Positions 51,102-60,313 of a stretch of 64,000 nt of DNA are shown here, piece after piece (within the stretch, counting starts at the first letter, position 1; each line of letters opens with the position of its first letter). Both the position numbers and the translations under genes were made by a program. Under the pieces are notes generated by a model, which ran no database searches, had not been told where the DNA came from, and saw nothing but the letters and a program-made list of their open reading frames with translations. The stretch comes from Lonepinella sp051851555 (GTDB lineage Bacteria; Pseudomonadota; Gammaproteobacteria; Enterobacterales; Pasteurellaceae), in assembly GCF_051851555.1 (NCBI RefSeq), contig NZ_JBPDVH010000001.1, positions 124,001 through 188,000 on the forward strand. Direction: 5' to 3'.

Positions 51102-52031
51102 ATGCAACTAATACGCAGTATTCATCATTTTCCACGTAATTTTCCCCCTTGTGCCTTAACCATCGGCAATTTTGACGGCATTCATTTAGGACACCAAAAA
51201 ATCTTAAGCCATTTAAAAGAAAAAGCGCAGGCATTAAATTTACCCACAGCGGTGATGATTTTTGAACCACAACCTCGGGAATATTTTCAAGGGGAAAAAG
51301 CACCAGCAAGATTAATGCGATTGCGAGATAAGTTACATTACTTTCAACAAGCCAACATAGATTATGTTATCTGTGTTAAATTTGACCGCACTTTTGCCGA
51401 ACAAACTGCACAAGATTTTATTAGCGAATTATTAGTCAATAAACTCAACGTAAAATTCCTAAGCATTGGGGATGATTTCCACTTTGGGCAAGCCCGACAA
51501 GGCAATTTTGCATTACTGCAACAATCCGGTCAGCAATATGGATTTGAAGTGGAAAATAACCGTACTTTTTGCTTGGAGCAATTACGTATTAGCAGTACTG
51601 CCATTCGCCAAGCACTGGCAGAAGATCGACTGGTTGATGCCGAAAAATTATTGGGTCGCCCTTATCGCATTTGGGGTAAAGTGATTCATGGCAAAAAATT
51701 AGGGCGTACGCTTGGTTTCCCGACCGCCAATATTCATTTACATCGCCAAGTCAATCCCATTAAAGGTGTCTATGCCGTACGTGCAGAATTAAAAAATGGA
51801 CAAATTGTACAAGGTGTTGCGAATGTCGGACAACGACCCACCATTAATGGCACAATACAATTATTAGAAGTACATCTGTTTGATTTTAATCAGCATTTAT
51901 ATGGACAGAATATTCAAATTGAATTTTGCTATAAATTACGCAATGAAATAAAATTTGCTAGCCTTGAGGCGTTAAAACAGCAAATTCAACAAGATGAAGA
52001 AATTGCGAGAGCTTATTTTTCTGCAAAATAA
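51102..52031 (+). CDS. ribF: Bifunctional riboflavin kinase/FAD synthetase
   Basis: RibF makes FMN from riboflavin and FAD from FMN. The 309-residue product has the nucleotidyltransferase motif GNFDGIHLGHQ (residues about 24-34), ISSTAIRQAL, and in the kinase domain GKKLGRTLGFPTANI and the catalytic glutamate region LLEVHLFDF. The start lies 142 bp after pflB. Confidence 0.96.
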   Translation: MQLIRSIHHFPRNFPPCALTIGNFDGIHLGHQKILSHLKEKAQALNLPTAVMIFEPQPREYFQGEKAPARLMRLRDKLHYFQQANIDYVICVKFDRTFAEQTAQDFISELLVNKLNVKFLSIGDDFHFGQARQGNFALLQQSGQQYGFEVENNRTFCLEQLRISSTAIRQALAEDRLVDAEKLLGRPYRIWGKVIHGKKLGRTLGFPTANIHLHRQVNPIKGVYAVRAELKNGQIVQGVANVGQRPTINGTIQLLEVHLFDFNQHLYGQNIQIEFCYKLRNEIKFASLEALKQQIQQDEEIARAYFSAK

Positions 52032-52039
52032 ACCATATA

Positions 52040-52080
52040 AAAAGTGCGAGAAAACACAAAAATTTTCACCGCACTTTTAC
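52040..52080. terminator. Terminator between ribF and nfuA
   Basis: AAAAGTGC ... GCACTTTT with an inner GAAAA/TTTTC pairing forms a hairpin from one complete and one decayed uptake signal. It lies between convergent genes. Confidence 0.7.
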
Positions 52081-52097
52081 GCTAAATATTAGCCAAA

Positions 52098-52682
52098 TTA
52101 ATAATAAGAATGCTCACCACGTTGGTGTTCGGTCACATCTTTTGCCCCTTTTAATTCATTCGGGAACATGTCGACTAATTGTTTTTCCACACCGTCTTTT
52201 AAGGTCACATCCACCATGGAGCAACCATTACAGCCACCGCCAAATTGTAAAATGGCATAGCCGTCATCAGTCAGTTCAATTAAGGTAATCCGTCCACCAT
52301 GGCTCGCTAATTGTGGGTTAATTTGGGTTTGAATCACATAGTCCACACGTTCAATTAATGGAGCATCATCCGACACCTTACGCATTTTCGCATTCGGTGC
52401 TTTTAAAGTTAACTGCGCCCCCAATTCTTCAGTCACATAATCAATTTCCGCATCTTCCAAGAAAGGCAAACTCACTTCATCCACAAAAGCAGAAAATGTA
52501 TCATATTGCATTTCGGTATCGGTTTCTTCCACCGCATTGGTCGGACAATAAGACACACCACATTCCGCACTCGGTGTACCGGGGTTCACCACGAAAATAC
52601 GAATATTGGTCCCTTCTTCTTGTTGATCTAATAATTTACGAAAATGTGCCTGTGCAGCGGCTGAAATACTAATTTGTTGCAT
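52098..52682 (-). CDS. nfuA: Fe/S biogenesis protein NfuA
   Basis: NfuA carries 4Fe-4S clusters to target proteins. The 194-residue product has a degenerate A-type N-domain and a C-terminal Nfu domain with CNGC (in FGGGCNGCSMVDV, near residues 151-154). It is directly downstream of comF, a pairing also known in H. influenzae and E. coli (gntX-nfuA). Confidence 0.96.
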   Translation of the reverse strand: MQQISISAAAQAHFRKLLDQQEEGTNIRIFVVNPGTPSAECGVSYCPTNAVEETDTEMQYDTFSAFVDEVSLPFLEDAEIDYVTEELGAQLTLKAPNAKMRKVSDDAPLIERVDYVIQTQINPQLASHGGRITLIELTDDGYAILQFGGGCNGCSMVDVTLKDGVEKQLVDMFPNELKGAKDVTEHQRGEHSYY

Positions 52683-52756
52683 GTTTTTCCTTGCGTGTCT
52701 TTAATCTTACTTATTTAGTCGGAAATGATACGCTGAGATCGGCTTTTATGCAAATT

Positions 52757-53443
52757 TTATGTGCGAGCCAGCCCCCAAACTTGAATATGTGGTATCCCCA
52801 TTTTGCGTAATTGTTTCGCCATTTCATTCATGGTTGAACCGGTGGTAATCACATCATCAATAAGACAAACTGAACGATAATTGCATTTTTTTATCTTATT
52901 TTGCACAATAAACGCATTTTTTAGATTATTACGCCGAGCTTTAGCGGTTAAACCACGCTGACTTGGGGTATGTTTAGTGCGTAACAAAAAATCTTCTCGC
53001 ATAGGAATGTTTAACCAGCGAGCCAACCATTTCGCCAATAATGCAGCTTGATTATAACCACGTCGCCAATGGCGAACATGATGCAGTGGCACCGGTAAAA
53101 TCACATCTGGTAACGTTAACCCATGAGTACGTCTGGCTTGTCGTACCGCCAAATAAAGCAAACGTGCCAAACTACGATCTAACCAAAATTGCCCTTGGAA
53201 TTTAAAACGGTGAATCAAGGTAGATAAAGGTTCCGCATAGCGTCCGATAATCACCATTTGTTGCCATGCAGGTTCCTGCTGTAAACATTTTCCACAATGC
53301 AGTTCATCACGGATTAATTCTGCCCCACAGCAACCGCAATAGGCAAAACGGCGAATCTCCTCATTACAACGGCTACATAACCCATGGGATCCTATGGCCA
53401 ATTTTTGCTGACATTGCACACAACTCAAGCCAAACCAGTTCAT
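52757..53443 (-). CDS. comF: Competence protein ComF (phosphoribosyltransferase-like)
   Basis: ComF is required for DNA uptake in competent H. influenzae. The 228-residue product has zinc cysteines (CVQCQQ, LCSRCNEE, YCGCCGAE, CGKC) and a PRTase domain with the PRPP loop CLIDDVITTGSTMNEM near the C-terminus. The ATG at 53443 (MNWFGLSC) is preferred; one at 53458 would add five residues. A competence site lies 75 bp upstream. Confidence 0.92.
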   Translation of the reverse strand: MNWFGLSCVQCQQKLAIGSHGLCSRCNEEIRRFAYCGCCGAELIRDELHCGKCLQQEPAWQQMVIIGRYAEPLSTLIHRFKFQGQFWLDRSLARLLYLAVRQARRTHGLTLPDVILPVPLHHVRHWRRGYNQAALLAKWLARWLNIPMREDFLLRTKHTPSQRGLTAKARRNNLKNAFIVQNKIKKCNYRSVCLIDDVITTGSTMNEMAKQLRKMGIPHIQVWGLART

Positions 53444-53518
53444 TTTATCTTTTATCATTTAAGTGAATTTGTGATACTCTTACCGAAAAACCGAATGAAC
53501 GCAATCATTGCTTGTTCA

Positions 53519-53540
53519 ATTTGGAATCAAGATCACAAAA
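53519..53540 (-). promoter_or_regulatory. CRP/Sxy-type competence site upstream of comF
   Basis: Its last 20 bases (53521-53540) are identical to the site upstream of pilA, and a TGTTCAAT stretch before it is also shared. It lies 75 bp before the comF ATG and only 14 bp before the divergent membrane-protein gene. Confidence 0.65.
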
Positions 53541-53554
53541 TCAGGAGAATTATC

Positions 53555-54058
53555 ATGGCTGATCCGCACATTAAATCCCCAATGGACGTTTTAGATAAAC
53601 TGACCGTGTGTCTTTATCGTAGCGGTTTTGTTTTTGCGGCGATTTTCACCGCACTTTTACCCTATTATGAATTTGCGCACATTGGCCTGTTGGCGGCAGC
53701 ATTACTTTGTGCCTCATCCTTGCATATTTATCTCAAATCATTCCGTCTGTTATTACAATTTGCCACATGGTTAGCCTTATTTTTCCAAATTATCGGCCAA
53801 ACAGAATTAGCACTGGGTGCTGCATTGGTGACCTTGGGCGGGCTTTGCTTTAAAGAATATTTTTGTTTCCGTATTTTTGCCTTGAACCTGATGCCGATTT
53901 TTGTGGCCTTATTATGGGTCACCAAAGTCATGCAAATCACCTTAGGATTACAAATTTTATGCGTAATTTGCACTGTACTTTTCGCTGTGCTCGCCATTCA
54001 AAAATGGCGTATGCCGTTGCATTTTGATATTGGGGATAAAAATAAGTACCAAATTTAG
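53555..54058 (+). CDS. Predicted integral membrane protein (DUF2301-like)
   Basis: The 167-residue product has about five or six hydrophobic segments (for example FVFAAIFTALLPYYEF, LLQFATWLALFFQIIG, NLMPIFVALLWVTKVMQ). The N-terminus MADPHIKSPMDVLDKLTV and overall layout fit the uncharacterised DUF2301 membrane family. The ATG at 53555 has AGGAG 8 bases upstream. It is divergent from comF. Function unknown. Confidence 0.8.
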   Translation: MADPHIKSPMDVLDKLTVCLYRSGFVFAAIFTALLPYYEFAHIGLLAAALLCASSLHIYLKSFRLLLQFATWLALFFQIIGQTELALGAALVTLGGLCFKEYFCFRIFALNLMPIFVALLWVTKVMQITLGLQILCVICTVLFAVLAIQKWRMPLHFDIGDKNKYQI

Positions 54059-54225
54059 CGCAAACTGGCTTGGCAAATATAAAAATATTGTTTATATTGG
54101 CATAAGTTCTGTTGTTATTTTAAGGTGTACTATAATGGAACAGTTCTTTAATTCGTTATTGAACAATGATCTATCTAATTGTATTTTGATGTTTACCCAA
54201 ATTTAAGGATATAAGGAGATTTAAA

Positions 54226-55110
54226 ATGAAAACCTTAACACTCACGTTATTAGTTTCATCAATGACTATTGCCTTGGCAGGATGCGGAAGTAGTGGCGGT
54301 GGTAGTGATGATAATCATGCCGACACCAAAACAACAACTAATCAAACAGTGACAAAACCAACGACGTCAACTGTTCAAACAGCAACAAACCCAGCAACAT
54401 CAACTGATCAAACATCAACAAACCCAACAACATCAACCGATCAAACAGCAACAAATCCAACGACATCAACCCATCAAACAGCTACAACCCCAACAACTTC
54501 AACCAATCAAACAATAACCACACCAAGCGATGCGAATAGCTTTTATACAAAAGGCTCGGGTATAAAAACAAGTAAAACATCTGATGCACAGAATATATTG
54601 GTAATAGATGGTCAATCAATGGAACTCGCCCCCGGATTAAAGAATTTAGGCGGTATTATTTCTTCGAGAACGGGATTCATTAATATCAATGGAAGCCAGA
54701 TTAGTAATTTAACAAATTCCCCTATTATGTATGGATTAAGACAAGTAGATGGTAAGTATATTGCCTTTGCTCAGGGCGATAACTTAGCCACTGTGCCAAC
54801 TTCAGGACATGCGACATATAACGGTAAAGCGATTATTGATAACGCATCACAAGAGGATGCTGAAAAAGGTTCTGCAACATTTAATGTAGACTTTGGTACG
54901 AAAAAATTAACTGGCGCATTAACGTTCAAGACAAATGAGACGGTGAACTTAGAGGCAACATTAAATGGTAATAAATTCCAAGGTGACAAAAATAATGTAA
55001 CCACACAAGGCGCATTTTATGGCAATAATGCAAGTCATTTAACCGGCGTGTTTGAAGGAAAACAAAACAATACTGCGGTGAAAGGGGCCTATGGCGCACA
55101 ACGAGAATAA
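54226..55110 (+). CDS. Surface lipoprotein with 11-residue repeats and TbpB-like barrel
   Basis: The 294-residue product has a lipobox ending at Cys20 (LAGC), a Gly/Ser/Asp anchor, then a Thr/Gln/Pro-rich stalk of about five 11-residue repeats (TSTDQTATNPT type, residues 47-101). The C-terminal part (GHATYNGKAII ... GAFYGNNASHLTGVFEGK ... KGAYGAQRE) is typical of the 8-stranded TbpB_B_D/'Lipoprotein 5' barrel found in surface lipoproteins exported by Slam proteins. No Slam gene lies within the window. Its ligand is unknown. Confidence 0.85.
   Translation: MKTLTLTLLVSSMTIALAGCGSSGGGSDDNHADTKTTTNQTVTKPTTSTVQTATNPATSTDQTSTNPTTSTDQTATNPTTSTHQTATTPTTSTNQTITTPSDANSFYTKGSGIKTSKTSDAQNILVIDGQSMELAPGLKNLGGIISSRTGFININGSQISNLTNSPIMYGLRQVDGKYIAFAQGDNLATVPTSGHATYNGKAIIDNASQEDAEKGSATFNVDFGTKKLTGALTFKTNETVNLEATLNGNKFQGDKNNVTTQGAFYGNNASHLTGVFEGKQNNTAVKGAYGAQRE
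54364..54528 (+). repeat. 33-bp tandem repeats coding for the lipoprotein stalk
   Basis: Five 33-bp units, imperfect at the DNA level, encode TST-x-QT-x-T-x-P-T. A degenerate unit precedes them (54331-54363). Copy-number change would alter stalk length without shifting the frame. Confidence 0.88.
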
Positions 55111-55127
55111 TCAATAATTCACATGCG

Positions 55128-55160
55128 AAAAGGTTGTTTAGAGTTAAACAACCTTTTTTT
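55128..55160 (+). terminator. Terminator of the surface lipoprotein gene
   Basis: AAAAGGTTGTTTA and TAAACAACCTTTT form a 13-bp stem with a GAGT loop and further Ts. Confidence 0.93.
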
Positions 55161-55240
55161 CTGTCTTTCATCTGGAAATATCATGGTGAAAAGGCTATCA
55201 TTATGCCTACTTTGATTAACATAACGTCGCACTTTACCCT

Positions 55241-56191
55241 ATGCAGAAACTGAACATTATTTTCGCCGGCACACCCGATTTTGCCGCCCAACATTTACAA
55301 GCCCTATTGAATTCGCAACACAATGTGATTGCGGTGTACACACAACCGGACAAGCCCGCTGGCCGAGGTAAGAAACTCCAAGCCAGTCCGGTCAAACAGC
55401 TGGCCGAGCAATATCAATTACCCATTTATCAACCGAAATCCCTGCGTCAAGTGGAGGCGCAAGCCGAATTAGCCAATCTCAAGGCGGATGTGATGGTGGT
55501 GGTGGCTTATGGTTTAATTTTACCTTTAGCCGTGTTGCAAGCGCCTAAGTTTGGTTGTTTAAACGTGCATGGTTCGATCTTGCCTCGTTGGCGTGGTGCC
55601 GCCCCCATTCAGCGGGCCATTTGGGCGGGCGATAAACAAACGGGCGTCACCATTATGCAAATGGATGTGGGCCTCGACACAGGTGATATGTTACACAAAG
55701 TCTATTGTGATATTGATCCTCATGAAACCTCCGCAACGCTCTATCATAAATTGGCAGAATTGGCGCCCCCTGCGCTGATTGAGGTATTGGATAATTTAAC
55801 CAATGGAAAATTTCCCTCAGAAAAACAACAAGATAGCCAAAGTAATTATGCAGAAAAACTGAGCAAAGAAGAGGCCCAATTAAATTGGACGTTGTCAGCG
55901 GAACAGTTAGAACGCAATATTCGTGCCTTTAATCCCGCTCCCATGGCGTTTCTCACACTCTCCCATCATGGGCAAGAAGAACGTATTAAAATTCATCAAG
56001 CGACCTGTTTGCCACATCAGGATAAAACAGCGGGCAGCATTATTGCGGTGGATAAACATGGCATTCAAATCGCCACCGCCCAAGGTGTACTTAATATTAC
56101 CCAGTTACAGCCTGCGGGCAAAAAACCCATGTGGGTACAAGATTTTCTCAATGGGCGCGCCGATTGGTTTAAGGTGGGGAATGTTTTATGA
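55241..56191 (+). CDS. fmt: Methionyl-tRNA formyltransferase
   Basis: Fmt formylates initiator Met-tRNA using 10-formyl-THF. The 316-residue product has IIFAGTPDFAAQHL at the N-terminus, the catalytic HGSILPRWRGAAPIQRAI loop (near 110) and DTGDM. It overlaps rsmB by 4 bases (ATGA). Confidence 0.97.
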   Translation: MQKLNIIFAGTPDFAAQHLQALLNSQHNVIAVYTQPDKPAGRGKKLQASPVKQLAEQYQLPIYQPKSLRQVEAQAELANLKADVMVVVAYGLILPLAVLQAPKFGCLNVHGSILPRWRGAAPIQRAIWAGDKQTGVTIMQMDVGLDTGDMLHKVYCDIDPHETSATLYHKLAELAPPALIEVLDNLTNGKFPSEKQQDSQSNYAEKLSKEEAQLNWTLSAEQLERNIRAFNPAPMAFLTLSHHGQEERIKIHQATCLPHQDKTAGSIIAVDKHGIQIATAQGVLNITQLQPAGKKPMWVQDFLNGRADWFKVGNVL

Positions 56192-57549
56192 CCGACACAA
56201 AAAAACCGACCAAAAACACCGCACTTTCGCACCCCATGGAAGTCAGAGCCGCCGCCGCACAAATGATGTTACAAGTGTTGGATCAAGGCAAATCCCTCTC
56301 TGCGCTCATGCCAGAAAAACAAGGCCAAGTAAAAGCACAGGATTTGCCCCTATTACAAGAAATCTGCTTTGGTATTTGTCGTGTTTTGCCTCGTCTGGAA
56401 TGGATTATTCGCTTGCTCGTGGATAAACCGCTAAAAGGCAAAACACGGATCGTCCATTGTTTATTATTGGTCGGCTTGTATCAGTTACTTTACACCCGCA
56501 TTCCGCCACATGCCGCCATTAATGAAGTAGTAAATGCCACCAAAACATTGAAATCCGAGGGTTTTCGTGGCCTGATTAATGGCGTATTACGCCGTTTCTT
56601 ACGTGAACAAGACAACCTATTGGCCGTGGTGGATAAACATTGGCAAACCTATCACCCTGAATGGTTCGTCAATAAGCTGAAAAAGGCCTATCCAAACTGG
56701 CGGGACATTATCGAGGCAAATAATCAAAAACCGCCAATGTGGATTCGGGTGAATGCACAACATTGTTCAGCGCAAGATTACCGTCAACAATTATTCACCG
56801 AAACAGATTTAACCAGTTTTACGGACGACAATCCTTATGCGTTACGTTTAGCCAACCCTACCGCCGTACAAAATTTACCCCATTTTGCCGAGGGATGGCT
56901 AACCGTGCAAGATGTCCATGCACAATGGTCTGCTCTACTCTTAGGGGGACAAAATGGCGAACTGATTTTAGACGCTTGTGCCGCCCCGGGGGGGAAAACC
57001 ACGCATATTTTAGAATTGGCGCCGCAAGCCAAGGTGGTGGCGTTGGATGTAGAACAGAGCCGCTTAAAACGGGTGGAAGAAAATCTGGCACGGTTACATC
57101 AAAAAGCCCTCGTTATTTGCGGTGATGCAAGCCAACCTAAACAATGGTTACCAACCGTGGCAAAAGCGATTATTGGCAAACAAAGTGCGGTGCAATTTGA
57201 TCGTATTTTATTAGATGCGCCCTGTTCTGCGACTGGTGTGATCCGACGCCACCCCGATATCAAATGGTTACGTCAAGAAAGTGATATTGCCCCATTAGTC
57301 CAATTACAACAGCAAATTCTCACCGCACTTTGGGCCACCTTAAAACCCAATGGCGTGTTACTCTATGCGACTTGTTCGGTGTTGCCTGAAGAAAATGCGC
57401 AACAAATTGAACGTTTTCTGGCCGAAAATAATAATGCGAAATTAGAAGATTTGCCCTTTGAACAGCAAAATATCGGCGTCCAGTTTTTCCCCTCAGAACA
57501 AGGGGGGGATGGGTTCTATTATGCGAAATTAAGAAAAATTGCCCTGTAA
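56188..57549 (+). CDS. rsmB: 16S rRNA (cytosine-967 C5)-methyltransferase
   Basis: RsmB methylates C967 of 16S rRNA. The 453-residue product has an N-terminal NusB-like RNA-binding domain (about 15-145), the SAM loop DACAAPGGKTTHIL (near 255) and the two catalytic cysteines in DAPCSATGVIRRHPDIKW and YATCSVLPEEN. It is translationally coupled to fmt. In E. coli trkA and mscL follow on the same strand; here they are inverted. Confidence 0.96.
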   Translation: MTDTKKPTKNTALSHPMEVRAAAAQMMLQVLDQGKSLSALMPEKQGQVKAQDLPLLQEICFGICRVLPRLEWIIRLLVDKPLKGKTRIVHCLLLVGLYQLLYTRIPPHAAINEVVNATKTLKSEGFRGLINGVLRRFLREQDNLLAVVDKHWQTYHPEWFVNKLKKAYPNWRDIIEANNQKPPMWIRVNAQHCSAQDYRQQLFTETDLTSFTDDNPYALRLANPTAVQNLPHFAEGWLTVQDVHAQWSALLLGGQNGELILDACAAPGGKTTHILELAPQAKVVALDVEQSRLKRVEENLARLHQKALVICGDASQPKQWLPTVAKAIIGKQSAVQFDRILLDAPCSATGVIRRHPDIKWLRQESDIAPLVQLQQQILTALWATLKPNGVLLYATCSVLPEENAQQIERFLAENNNAKLEDLPFEQQNIGVQFFPSEQGGDGFYYAKLRKIAL

Positions 57550-57559
57550 AAGAAAATAA

Positions 57560-57590
57560 AAAAACCCGAACCATATGTCGGGTTTTTGTT
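57560..57590. terminator. Terminator between rsmB and mscL
   Basis: AAAAACCCGA and TCGGGTTTTT form a 10-bp stem that works in either direction between these convergent genes. Confidence 0.9.
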
Positions 57591-57603
57591 TGCCAATTTA
57601 TGA

Positions 57604-57990
57604 TTATTTTTTCAATAATTCACGAATATCGGTTAATAATTCTTCCGTTGTTGGGCCGGCTGGGGCTTCTTCTACTGGTTTCTTCATTTTGTTAATGCCT
57701 TTCACCATCATAAAGATCGCAAATGCAATAATAATGAAATCAAACACATTTTGAATAAAGACACCGTAGTTTAAGGTCACGGCTGGAGTTTCGCCCACCG
57801 CTTCCGCTAATACGATTTTTAAATCTTTGAAATCCACGCCACCTGTGACAATACCTAAAACTGGCATCACCACATCAGCAACCAATGAACTCACGATCTT
57901 ACCGAATGCGCCACCGATGATCACACCGACTGCCATATCAACAACATTACCACGCATCGCAAATTCGCGAAATTCTTTCATAAAGCTCAT
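57604..57990 (-). CDS. mscL: Large-conductance mechanosensitive channel
   Basis: MscL opens on sudden turgor rise and releases solutes. The 128-residue product begins MSFMKEFREFAMRGNVVDMAVGVIIGGAFGKIVSSLV (in two parts, the family hallmark), has the second membrane segment FDFIIIAFAIFMMVKGIN and a cytoplasmic C-terminal helix bundle (PTTEELLTDIRELLKK). Confidence 0.97.
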   Translation of the reverse strand: MSFMKEFREFAMRGNVVDMAVGVIIGGAFGKIVSSLVADVVMPVLGIVTGGVDFKDLKIVLAEAVGETPAVTLNYGVFIQNVFDFIIIAFAIFMMVKGINKMKKPVEEAPAGPTTEELLTDIRELLKK

Positions 57991-58075
57991 AATTTTTTCC
58001 TTTCTAAATAAATTGCTATTAAAGCCCGTGTATTATATAAATTTTATGCAATTTGTATAGCATTTTGTTTATTTT

Positions 58076-59452
58076 TTAGATAAAAAACGTCGTGGTTTGG
58101 AAAAGTTTCTCAATTTCAGAGACCTGTTTCTTATCTGCCAAATATACCACTACATGATCATTTTCTTCAATCACCAATTCTTTGCGAGCAATAATGACTT
58201 CCCCCGCACGTAACACCGCACCAATTAAGGCACTGTTAGGTAATTTTAGCTCACCCACTTTACGCCCAATAATATTTGAACTGGTTTTGTCACCATGTAC
58301 CACCGCCTCCAAGGCCTCTGCGGTGCCGTGACGGAGAGAGGCCACGTTGATAATATCCCCTTTTCGTACATGCCCTAATAACGCAGAAATCGTGGCTTGT
58401 TGCGGCGACACCACAATATCCACGGCGCCCCCTTGAATCAAGTTAATATAGGCCATGCGTTGAATCAAGACCATGACTTTTTTTGCCCCCAACCGTTTCG
58501 CCAATAGCGCTGACATAATATTGGCCTCGTCGTCACTGGTTAAGGAAATGAACACATCCATATTTTCAATTTGTTCTTCAAATAACAAACCATGATCGGA
58601 GGCGTCACCATGAAAAACCAAGGTATTGGATAATTTCTCTGCTAATTGTGCCGCCCGTTCTGCATTACGTTCAATCAGTTTGACGGTGCAATTATTTTCT
58701 AATTTTTGCGCCACGGTTAACCCAATATTGCCGCCACCCGCAATCATAATGCGCTTATAAGAACGCTCTAAACGTTGTAATTCAGACATCACCGCTTTAA
58801 TATGTTCGGTTGCACAAATAAAAGTGACTTCATCCCCCGCCTCAATAATGGTCGAGGCTTGTGGGCGAATGGCTTTATCTTGTCTAAAAATCGATACCAC
58901 ACGGCAATCAATATGTGGCAAATGCTCACGCAAAGCAGAAATGGCATAACCTACCAATGGGCCACCGTAATAGGCTTTACACACCACCACACTAATTTGT
59001 TTCTCGGCAAAATGCGCCACTTGCAAGGCGCCAGGGTAATTAATTAAGCGAACAATATCTTCCGTCACCAAGTTTTCTGGCGAAATAATATGGTCAATGG
59101 GGATCACATCCGAGGTAAATAATTTCTCTTTTTCACGTAAATATTCGGAATTACGGATCCGAGCGATTTTGGTCGGCGTACGAAATAACGTATAAGCAAT
59201 TTGGCTAGCCACCATATTGGTTTCATCGGAATTCGTGACCGCCACTAATAAATCCGCATCCGTAGCGCCCGCCTCACGTAAAACACGTGGCGAGGAGGCA
59301 GAACCAATCACCACGCGCAAATCAAACTTATCTTGTAAGCTACTGGTATTCGCCTCATCATTATCGACTAAGGTAATATCGTTATCTTCGCTGACTAAAT
59401 TCTCAGCCAAGGTTGTCCCCACTTGGCCGGCTCCAAGAATAATTATTTTCAC
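58076..59452 (-). CDS. trkA: Trk potassium uptake regulator TrkA
   Basis: TrkA is the NAD-binding cytoplasmic gate of the TrkH/TrkG potassium transporter. The 458-residue product contains two RCK modules, each with a Rossmann start (MKIIILGAGQVGTTLAENL and RIMIAGGGNIGLTVAQKLE near residue 234) and a TrkA_C domain. No trkH is in the window. It follows a glycosyltransferase gene by 8 bp. Confidence 0.97.
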   Translation of the reverse strand: MKIIILGAGQVGTTLAENLVSEDNDITLVDNDEANTSSLQDKFDLRVVIGSASSPRVLREAGATDADLLVAVTNSDETNMVASQIAYTLFRTPTKIARIRNSEYLREKEKLFTSDVIPIDHIISPENLVTEDIVRLINYPGALQVAHFAEKQISVVVCKAYYGGPLVGYAISALREHLPHIDCRVVSIFRQDKAIRPQASTIIEAGDEVTFICATEHIKAVMSELQRLERSYKRIMIAGGGNIGLTVAQKLENNCTVKLIERNAERAAQLAEKLSNTLVFHGDASDHGLLFEEQIENMDVFISLTSDDEANIMSALLAKRLGAKKVMVLIQRMAYINLIQGGAVDIVVSPQQATISALLGHVRKGDIINVASLRHGTAEALEAVVHGDKTSSNIIGRKVGELKLPNSALIGAVLRAGEVIIARKELVIEENDHVVVYLADKKQVSEIEKLFQTTTFFI

Positions 59453-59460
59453 AGGAATTC

Positions 59461-60264
59461 CTATTTTCGTTCTAACACTAAAGGTTGTATGCCTATATTA
59501 ACAGAATTTAAACCGCACTTTAACTGTTCAATTTGCTGACAAATCCGAACCGTCACGGATTCGGCTTGTGCCATGTCTTGTGGCGTAATACTTTCAGGGG
59601 CCTGTTGAAACAAAATCGCATCTAATAAACGCTCGGCGTGCATGCCATCACGGCAGTAATGTAATACGCCTTTTTCATTGAACAAGGTGGCTACCCCACT
59701 GATTTTGGTCGTGGCAATCCCTAAGGCGCCGTCTTCACCGCCAAAACGTTTAAATAATTCTTCTTGTGGAAAACCACCACAAGCCAGAAAAAATGAACGC
59801 CGAAATACCACATTGCCACCACAGGTCATTCGCATATGTTGCCAAGCAAAATCAAAATTAGGGTGATTCGCATAGCGTTCCGCTAAATTAATCGGCGTTA
59901 AAGCTAAACGTACCACGGAAATATCAGGACGGAAAGCAAATACCGCACTAGCCACTTCCAATGCCCCTTGTTCATAGGCATCATCGGCATCTAAAAAGGC
60001 AATAAATTCCACCGCAGTTTGTAACGCTCCCCAATTTCGTGTTTTCGCCACACCGCTATTTTGGGGCATCTGTTCCACTTGGATTTTATCGGGGAATTGT
60101 TGGGCTAGTTGGTTCGCTAATGTTAATGTCTGATCGCTAGAGGCATCATCAATGAGCCATAAGGTGCCTAACTGCGGTTGATTTAACACCGATTTTACCG
60201 CACGTTCTAAAGTCTGTTCCGCATTATAACAGGGAATGATGACATCAATTTGGGGCAAGTTCAT
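59461..60264 (-). CDS. Family 2 glycosyltransferase
   Basis: The 267-residue product is a GT-A enzyme: DVIIPCYNAEQTLERAVKSVL at the N-terminus, WLIDDASSDQT, then FLDADDAYE with the metal-binding DxD. The acceptor cannot be told; LPS or another surface glycan is likely. The ATG at 60264 has GGATGG 9 bases upstream. It runs into trkA with an 8-bp gap, an unusual partner. Confidence 0.88.
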   Translation of the reverse strand: MNLPQIDVIIPCYNAEQTLERAVKSVLNQPQLGTLWLIDDASSDQTLTLANQLAQQFPDKIQVEQMPQNSGVAKTRNWGALQTAVEFIAFLDADDAYEQGALEVASAVFAFRPDISVVRLALTPINLAERYANHPNFDFAWQHMRMTCGGNVVFRRSFFLACGGFPQEELFKRFGGEDGALGIATTKISGVATLFNEKGVLHYCRDGMHAERLLDAILFQQAPESITPQDMAQAESVTVRICQQIEQLKCGLNSVNIGIQPLVLERK

Positions 60265-60280
60265 ATAAAATCCATCCATA

Positions 60281-60305
60281 AAAAAACGCTCTCAATCGAG
60301 AGCGT
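60281..60305 (-). terminator. Terminator of the OPT transporter gene
   Basis: ACGCTCTC and GAGAGCGT form an 8-bp stem with a 4-base loop followed on the minus strand by seven Ts. It lies only about 15-20 bp before the glycosyltransferase start. Confidence 0.9.
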
Positions 60306-60313
60306 CTATTATA

